A stretch of 64,000 bases of DNA from Ashinkailepas kermadecensis (lineage: Eukaryota > Arthropoda > Thecostraca > Neolepadidae). Positions 58,256 to 64,000 of the stretch are shown piece after piece (within the stretch, counting starts at the first letter, position 1; each line of letters begins with the position of its first letter). The notes beneath the pieces are model-generated. The model saw only the letters and a program-made list of their open reading frames with translations, had not been told where the DNA came from and made no database searches. The stretch spans positions 272,501 to 336,500 of the forward strand of contig JAOTOM010004871.1 in NCBI GenBank assembly GCA_034440615.1. Reading direction: 5' to 3'. A program made the position numbers and the translations under genes.

Positions 58256-59283
58256 CGTCCCGTTTCATCGCTGTTCGTGCGGCTCTCCGTGGCTGTCAGC
58301 TCGCCCTCTGTTATGGAAATCGGAACGCACCGTTACTCGTCGATAAAAGCCAGTCGTCGGACCGATCGCCTGTGTTTCGTCCCGTGTGATTCTCCTCGAG
58401 CCGTCTTCACTGTCTCCAATTCAGTGTTCCCCCAACCGCCTTCCATTCCGTAGCAGTCCCCTCCAACCCCGCCCACCCCGTCAGTCGGTGCTCAGACTCG
58501 GTACTCAGCTCTTCAGAGCTGTCAATTTTCCCCCACCATATATTTTCCATATACCATATCACTCCATCACGTTTCACACATCAATCACCCCACATCTCCA
58601 GAGCTGTCGATAACACTGCCGTCGTCACTCATCTCTGGCACTCGATTGTCCCCCCCTCTAGATTAATTGGTCAAAATTAATATCCACATACCTCACCATA
58701 GCACCAACCTAGCAAGCCTCGCCACCCCCCCCCCAGACAAAACTCCTGGTTGCATGGATATTGGTATAGGAAGGACCTACCAGCAACACCCAAAAAGGAA
58801 GACATGGGGTAAAAATACCATATATTAGTGAATTTTGTGTTTTCTAGAAACAACAACGGACATTGGTATGCTTTTTTGCACGGAGCTAAAGTTAAAATAT
58901 GTATCGTTTAGATACCTATATTACATATTATAAAGAAAACATTCATTTAATGTATGGTTGTGTGTCTTTGGTCTGCTGCTTGAACAAAAGCCACCTGCTA
59001 CAAGGCCAATAGCAAACCGAATACCTGGGGATTGTTTGCGTGCTGCATTGATTTCAGCGAATTGATAGAGGTATTTCGAATTAAATTAATTGGTTTGGCG
59101 TGCGTTTCTGGCGTAATAATTACCCACAGATATATCTGTTTTGCAGAATGGAAAAGCCATAGCTGCAATGCGCCCGGGGGCTAGCTGCCGCCAATGAAGG
59201 GGTCGAGAGGATGACAATGGCAATGGTCGCAACGAATATGTCTATTGCCATGAGAAGAGTTTTGGTGTTAAAAAAAGAACGAA
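58256..59283. other. Intron sequence, unassigned
   Basis: No gene or repeat recognised. Confidence 0.3.
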
Positions 59284-59603
59284 ATGTTGTCCGAATTCTT
59301 GCTGGGGTGGCTTCACGGACCAGGATCCTATCGCTGAGCAGAGCTTGTGGCGTGAACGCTGGTTCCGCCACCCGGTTTGTGCATTCCAGCTTGACGGCAT
59401 AGTTTTGACCGCAGGTTAACGTGTCGTCAATGCACCGACACGGCCGCCCCGGCAGCTCGTCCCCGGCCTTATCGAGCCGGTCGCCAGCCGACCCTCCCAG
59501 CCGGGGGCTAAATGCGAGCGCGTGAAGCGACTCGAACCCCGTCCTGCCAGGACGGGGAGACGAGTGTGGCCCGGTGCCCTAACCAACTGAGCTACCGGGG
59601 TCA
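59284..59603 (-). mobile_element. Long tRNA-headed SINE (family 4), copy 2
   Basis: Minus strand head with CCGGTAGCTCAGTTGGTTAG and B-box-like GGGTTCGAGTCGC, then CGCTCGCATTTAGCCCCCGG and the rest of the body to AAGCCACCCCAGCAAG. Aligns along its full length with 3110-3421. Confidence 0.75.
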
Positions 59604-60740
59604 CAAGCTAATGATGCTTTAATCTTGTCTGCTGAAAGACTGCTACATCACATGAGGGTTCTTTGGACTCTCACAGGCGTGACGAAGGGATATAAATCAA
59701 ACGCCCAGATATCTGTCACGACCCAGCGCTGCTCAAACGTGGGTTGTCAGATTTGACCTTTGACCTAACATTGATTAAAAGTTAAAGCCTTCCATGCTCT
59801 TAGTTCGTCTTATATCTAATATTTTTTTGCCATTGCTTTCTGGATCATACACACGAGTCTGGCTGGTAAACACGGAGGTGGGAAGGGGTGGTGTTTTTCG
59901 CTTCTCCCTTGGTATGTAGGTGCTGTTTGACCTGGGGAGCAATAGCCAGTGGCGCAGCGAGGATTTCCTTAAAGGGTGTCCCAACCCTAAGAAATGTCAT
60001 GACACGGAGAACTATTACAGGGCGTGGAGCGCGCCGAAAATTGTTGGCTTTGCGTGGTAAAAAATTTCAACTTCTTTGATCTAGTGTGTTCTTGGTTGCC
60101 GGGCGGAGGTTCCGGCCCCCGACCCCTTGGCTGCGCCTCTGGCAATACCATAGCACTATTTAACCGAGCAACGAGCAGGCTAAGCGGCTCTAGTATTGCA
60201 CACATTTTCAAGATTGGCAAACCAGACGTGGGTCAGTGGCTGGAGCCCGCAGGATTTGTTTTTCTGGAGGTAGATTTGGCGATTTTCTAGCTCAACTGTG
60301 CTTCCTGTGGCTCCCAGGGCGGGCGCCCGGTTATCTCTGCGGCTTCTGGGGCCGGCGCCCAGTCATCTCTGTGATGAACGCCTCCAGGGTTTCTATAAAC
60401 TAAGTCACGCGTCTGCCTCAGTATGGTGTTGAAGACCTCGCATTTTCTGTCTGGATCAGCGTCTCGTCGATGTTTCTCTTCAGAATATTCTGCCTTTTTT
60501 TCGTTGAGGGTTGAGGTGGCGAAGGTCGCCCACCATCTGATGTTAATATTGTCGATGGTGGGTTGTTCATATCAGGCCAAACTTCCGCCAGGCGCCTGTA
60601 CTGCGTGGCGCCGCTCGAGGCGCGTCGGGGCGAGCATGTGTTTGTTCGTACTTTGTGTACACATACAATGTGCAAACACTGCAACTTACGTTTGTGCGAA
60701 GCTGACGCACGCTGGACTGTGGAGGACGTTGGGTATTGCT
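59604..60740. other. Intron sequence, unassigned
   Basis: A GTGGCGCAGCGAGGATTTCC motif at 59950-59970 recalls a transposon end, but no partner was found. Confidence 0.3.
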
Positions 60741-60960
60741 TGTAAAGAAAATATACGACCTTCAATATACCAGGAGGTGCTGAGTTGATATCAAAAGTAA
60801 CGATAAAGGTTATATTTTATTACTCAAGGTTTCGGCCAGGGGCCATCCTGACGATGGGCCCTGGCCCGAAACGTTGAGTAATAAAATATAACTTTTATCG
60901 TTACTTTTGATATCAACTCAGCACCTCCTGGTATATTGAAGGTCGTATATTTTCTTTACA
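60741..60960. repeat. 220-bp near-perfect palindrome
   Basis: The sequence from TGTAAAGAAAATATACGACC at 60741 is mirrored by its reverse complement ending at 60960, with the centre near 60850. The arms differ at a few positions (AAAGG versus AAAAG, CAAGG versus CAACG), so they have diverged. On the + strand the right arm carries CTGACGA (60848-60854), a GGGC/GCCC stem and GAAA (60868-60871), matching the hammerhead ribozyme core pattern. Confidence 0.85.
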
Positions 60961-61084
60961 CGTAATGTCTAAAACCCTGGAGCATCTAAGAGCCATTCTT
61001 CGTTGTATTAAACGAGGACGTTAGGTGTGGCTTCCATTCAAAGCGGGCAACTATTTAATCTTTTGCCAATGGGAGCGAGTTATA

Positions 61085-61432
61085 CGGAACTTATGCTGTC
61101 TGCAACCAAGTAGCTGAGGCTAAAGTACGGAGGAACTGAAGGTAAAGTACGGAGGAGCTAAGGCTATAATACGGAGGAGCTAAGGCTGAAGTACGGATTA
61201 GCTAAGGCTAATTACGGATGAGCTAAGGTTAAAGTACGGAGGAACCGAGGATAAAGTACGGAGGAGCTCAGGCTAAAGTACGGAGGAACTGAGGATAAAG
61301 TACGGAGGAGCTCAGGCTAAAGTACGGAGGAACTGAGGATATAGTACGGAAGAGCTCAGGCTAAACTACGGAAGAGCTAAGGCTGAAGTACGGAGGAGCT
61401 AAGGCTAAAGTACGGTGGAGCCAGCTCTAACC
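61085..61432. repeat. 22-bp minisatellite, first block
   Basis: Unit GCTAAAGTACGGAGGAGCTA plus AG, about 15 copies with AACTGAG and CTCAG variants. Confidence 0.93.
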
Positions 61433-61727
61433 CACTTACCGTGAACCATGTTTTAGTAGGCTGTGTACTGTTAGAACCTCTACGACGTCAGCTTTTAGGA
61501 CGGCTGAGTGCTGACGCTTCTTTGCATGTGCTAATAGGGAACGACTGATGTGGCGTCTGGGAATATTTTTACCTTCCTTCGACAAGCTGGCCTTGAGGTG
61601 ATATACCGCCACCCGTGAATATTAATAACAAGCTATTATAGTAGCACCGTAGATTGATTATAATAGTTATGGGCGCAAAATTGCCCTGGATGTCGACGCG
61701 CCCCTAAACTCCAATCCACCACCACCA
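61433..61727. other. Segment interrupting the 22-bp array
   Basis: About 295 bp of unrelated DNA splits the array. It ends with a mini-SINE-like piece at 61669-61722: a perfect GGGCGC / GCGCCC stem and CTAAACTCCAATCCACC. No TSD found for the segment. Confidence 0.6.
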
Positions 61728-61855
61728 TCAGGCTAATGTACGGAAGAGCTAAGGCTTAAGTACGCAGGAACTAAGGCTAAACTACGGTCGAACTAAGGCT
61801 AAAGTACGGAGAGCTAAGGCTAAAGTACGGAGGAATTAAGGCTAAAGTACGGCGG
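61728..61855. repeat. 22-bp minisatellite, second block
   Basis: Same unit as 61085-61432, about six copies, ending in a G-run at 61858-61871. Confidence 0.92.
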
Positions 61856-61977
61856 TGTGGGGGGGGGGGGGCGTCCGGTCACCTCGGAGACGTGGTCAGC
61901 TGCTGTGTGTCTTCTCAGTGTGGAAGGTCCCTGGCTCAAGTCTGACCCGGGGCGGACTTTTCCTCGGTGGATGCCAG

Positions 61978-62142
61978 TCGCTGGAGACTGTTCTCCGCAC
62001 CGCGGGATTAACGCTGACCGACCAGCGCCCCCGCGCCTTCGAGTTCACGGGCATGATCTGCCCTGAAAAAGATCCTTCGGTCCGGTGGCACGGCCTCGTC
62101 TCGTCATCAGATCGGTTCTCTGTTTACCGGACCCGAGACATC
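61978..62142 (+). CDS. KIND-domain gene, fourth exon (ends uncertain)
   Basis: Phase-0 frame after a GATGCCAG acceptor reads SLETVLRTAGLTLTDQRPR, FEFTGMICPEKD and SVRWHGLVSSSD. SLETVLRTAG following VTLEHLPQ of the previous exon fits the last helix of KIND domains (VSVRTVLDACS in relatives). The donor is doubtful: GTCCGG after 62079 (34 codons) or GTGATA after 62142 (55 codons) would each keep phase 0. An alternative acceptor with a better pyrimidine tract, CTTCTCAG at 61918, would be out of phase with the exon at 39027-39149. A CCCCCCTCCCCC tract follows. Confidence 0.5.
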
Positions 62143-62586
62143 GTGATATCCCCCCCCCCTCCCCCCGTGTGTACGTGTCATGGCGGGGAATCTGAGAGCG
62201 AGGGCGTGAACAACACTCGCAACGGTGCAGAAAAAGTCACCTCTGCCGTCTATATAGCGTTTGTGTGTGTGGGCGAGTGTGTCGCGGAAGTCCGCAAGTG
62301 GAGGACCAATTGTCTTACGATGTGCGTGTATAGGGGTGGGGGTGGGTGCGCCCTCTGGCGCCGCTCCCGACCTGCACGGGCTGCACCAGCGGCGTGGTGG
62401 CGGCTGTCGGCGGTCGGCCGTCACTGGCTGGCCAGACGCGGCTGGAACACGTCGCATGAGGCGGCCGTGGCGGCGGCGGCTCATGGCTGCCGTACACGAT
62501 GACGCCTGCGGTTGGTGCTGGTTATGGCGGCAGCGGTGTCGACGGCGACGCCGGAGGTGTTGGCGATGGCTGCAGCAGTGACGCCG

Positions 62587-62757
62587 ACGACCGACCGACC
62601 GACCGACCGACCGACCGACCGACCGACCGACCGACCGACCGACCGACCGACCGACCGATCGACCGACCGACCGACCGACCGACCGACCGACCGACCGACC
62701 GACCGACCGACCGACCGACCGACCGACCGACCGACCGACCGACCGACCGACGACGAC
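62587..62757. repeat. (CCGA)n microsatellite
   Basis: About 42 tetranucleotide units with a single CGAT interruption near 62658. It ends 146 bp before the exon at 62904. The TDRP- and GRSV-type ORFs across it are by-products. Confidence 0.96.
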
Positions 62758-62903
62758 CGATGGCAATGTTGTCGGCATTGGCGGTGGCGCTGAGGGGTTG
62801 TGTGAGTGGAGCATGGTCTGAGGTGTTGTGTTTGCGTGGGATATGAGCCGAGCTGTTGGTGTCGTGTGTACGCGTGGCATGAGCTGAGGTGTTGCCGTTG
62901 CAG

Positions 62904-62990
62904 ATGCTGGCCGAGATGTCGGACGGAGGTCGGCCCGATCACGAGGTGGTGGCCCTGCTGCACGAGGAGCTGCTGGGCATGGACAGTCCG
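62904..62990 (+). CDS. Further exon, probably of the KIND gene
   Basis: Acceptor GTTGCCGTTGCAG and donor AGTCCG/GTGAGT, 29 codons, phase 0 at both ends: MLAEMSDGGRPDHEVVALL then HEELLGMDSP. It has the same GC-rich third positions, strand and phase as the other exons, which is why it is joined to them. LAEM...RPDHEVV recalls the last C-lobe helices (LL..M....RP....V), so it may be KIND-related or the linker after the domain. The gene continues past 64000. Confidence 0.62.
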
Positions 62991-63035
62991 GTGAGTTATC
63001 GCGACACGCCTTCCTGCAAAGGCACCTACTATGTG

Positions 63036-63368
63036 TGGTCAGTCAGGTGCTGGGTGTGGCCAGTCAGGTGCTGGGTGTGGCCAGTCAGGTGCTGGGTTTG
63101 GCCAGTCAGGTGCTGGGTTTGGACAGTCAGCTGCTGAGTTTAGCCAGTCAACTGCTGGGTTTGGTCAGTCAGGTGCTGGGTTTGGCCAGTCAGGTGCTGG
63201 GTTTGGTCAGTCAGGTGCTGGGTTTGGCCAGTCAGATGCTGGGTTTGGTCAGTCAGCTGCTGGGTGTGGCCAGTTAGGTGCTGGGTTTGGCCAGTCAGAT
63301 GCTGGGTTTGGCCAGTTAGGTGCTGGGTTTGGCCAGTCAGATGCTGGGTTTGGTCAGTCAGCTGCTGG
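63036..63368. repeat. 21-bp minisatellite, about 16 copies
   Basis: Unit GGTGCTGGGTTTGGCCAGTC plus A. Seven codons long, so frames stay open (GAGFGQS). It lies just after the donor of the exon ending at 62990. Confidence 0.95.
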
Positions 63369-64000
63369 GTACACCATCACATATTATGGTGCAGCTTGTA
63401 GTAGCCTAATGTGGTAACTGCTACCATGTGACTGCGGAAGATCGTGTTGACTTGAAGTATGCCTGTATCAGCCATGGCAGGCCAATGTCATGCACCTATT
63501 GGTTATCTTACGTCACCAGTAAGTGGATGGTGTGATATTTCGTCCCGTCATTTCAGGGGAACACACTTTTTGGTGAAATATAATGGAGAGGGATTTTGTC
63601 GATCACCAGGGATGTAACGTAATTCAACAAAATGAATAACTTCATTCAGAGAGAAGGCGAAAAATAACTCTGTGCTTGCGATGAGCGACTATAATTATTT
63701 AATTCAGTCACGTTCAGTTACCAGGATCCGGGGACAAAGAACATGGCTATCTGGACATATGAAGGGTGTCGGTGCGAATAGGCATATGAGTTCGGATACT
63801 AGCTAAGGTCTGGAGGCTGAAGGTACCTATATGTGGAATATGGGCTGCACCCACGGGTGGAAAAGGTAGTATCGCAGGTATTATCGATGCGGCACCAGCT
63901 CCGGCTACTGCAACGCCACCTTTGTATTTGGCATGTTCAACACCAATCCACAATGCGGCTCTAGATGTCATGTCACATATTAGTAAATACAGAGACATGT
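63369..64000. other. Intron sequence to window edge
   Basis: No exon recognised. Confidence 0.3.

Noticed and set aside
61918..61977. Alternative acceptor CTTCTCAG at 61918 for the fourth exon
   Set aside because: Good pyrimidine tract, but the resulting phase does not fit the exon ending at 39149; kept only as an alternative.

Overview
The window reads as intron-rich, repeat-laden nuclear DNA of an animal. GT-AG exons are separated by introns of 10 to 23 kb, and the rest is filled with tRNA-derived SINEs, hAT-type MITEs, decayed non-LTR retrotransposons and dozens of minisatellite arrays. A short interstitial CCTAA run would suit an arthropod, and the style of the repeats suits a marine invertebrate such as a crustacean. 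The species cannot be named from sequence alone.

One multi-exon gene is supported, on the + strand. Exons at 12221-12365, 29383-29504, 39027-39149, about 61978-62142 and 62904-62990 join in compatible phase and together resemble a KIND (kinase non-catalytic C-lobe) domain, as found at the N-terminus of PTPN13/FRMPD2-like, KNDC1 and Spire proteins. The gene runs off the right edge. Upstream of its first recognised exon, the splice acceptor plus the first 16 codons are tandemly copied six more times (11744-12220). A minus-strand ORF in the first intron (22083-23030) starts with a chromodomain and runs on into a 14-residue repeat encoded by a 42-bp minisatellite.

Mobile DNA is well resolved. 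(i) Several SINE families with different tRNA-like heads (Val-like, Lys-like, an Ala/Gly-like type and possibly Ser/Leu-like) share the same roughly 50-bp 3' module. It is a hairpin whose 6-bp stem covaries between families, followed by a tail rich in CAATAACCAACC. (ii) The same module occurs without any tRNA head as a 53 to 76 bp 'mini-SINE'; five copies carry 12 to 15 bp target-site duplications (TSDs) that I could read directly. (iii) Five copies of one hAT-type MITE each have an exact 8-bp TSD. (iv) A second MITE-like family begins CAGGGGCGGATCC. (v) LINE reverse-transcriptase and RNase H remnants, a Penelope-like terminal remnant, and a 220-bp diverged palindrome with hammerhead-like core motifs are also present.

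Layout: 1-11.7 kb is flanking DNA with minisatellites and relics. 11.7-12.4 kb holds the first recognised exon and its copies. 12.4-29.4 kb is intron 1, with mini-SINEs, MITEs, the chromodomain ORF and 3 kb of 27-bp-based higher-order arrays. 29.4-39.0 kb is intron 2, 39.2-62.0 kb is intron 3, and 62-64 kb carries the last two exons seen. Nearly all long ORFs in the window are by-products of minisatellites and are not genes.
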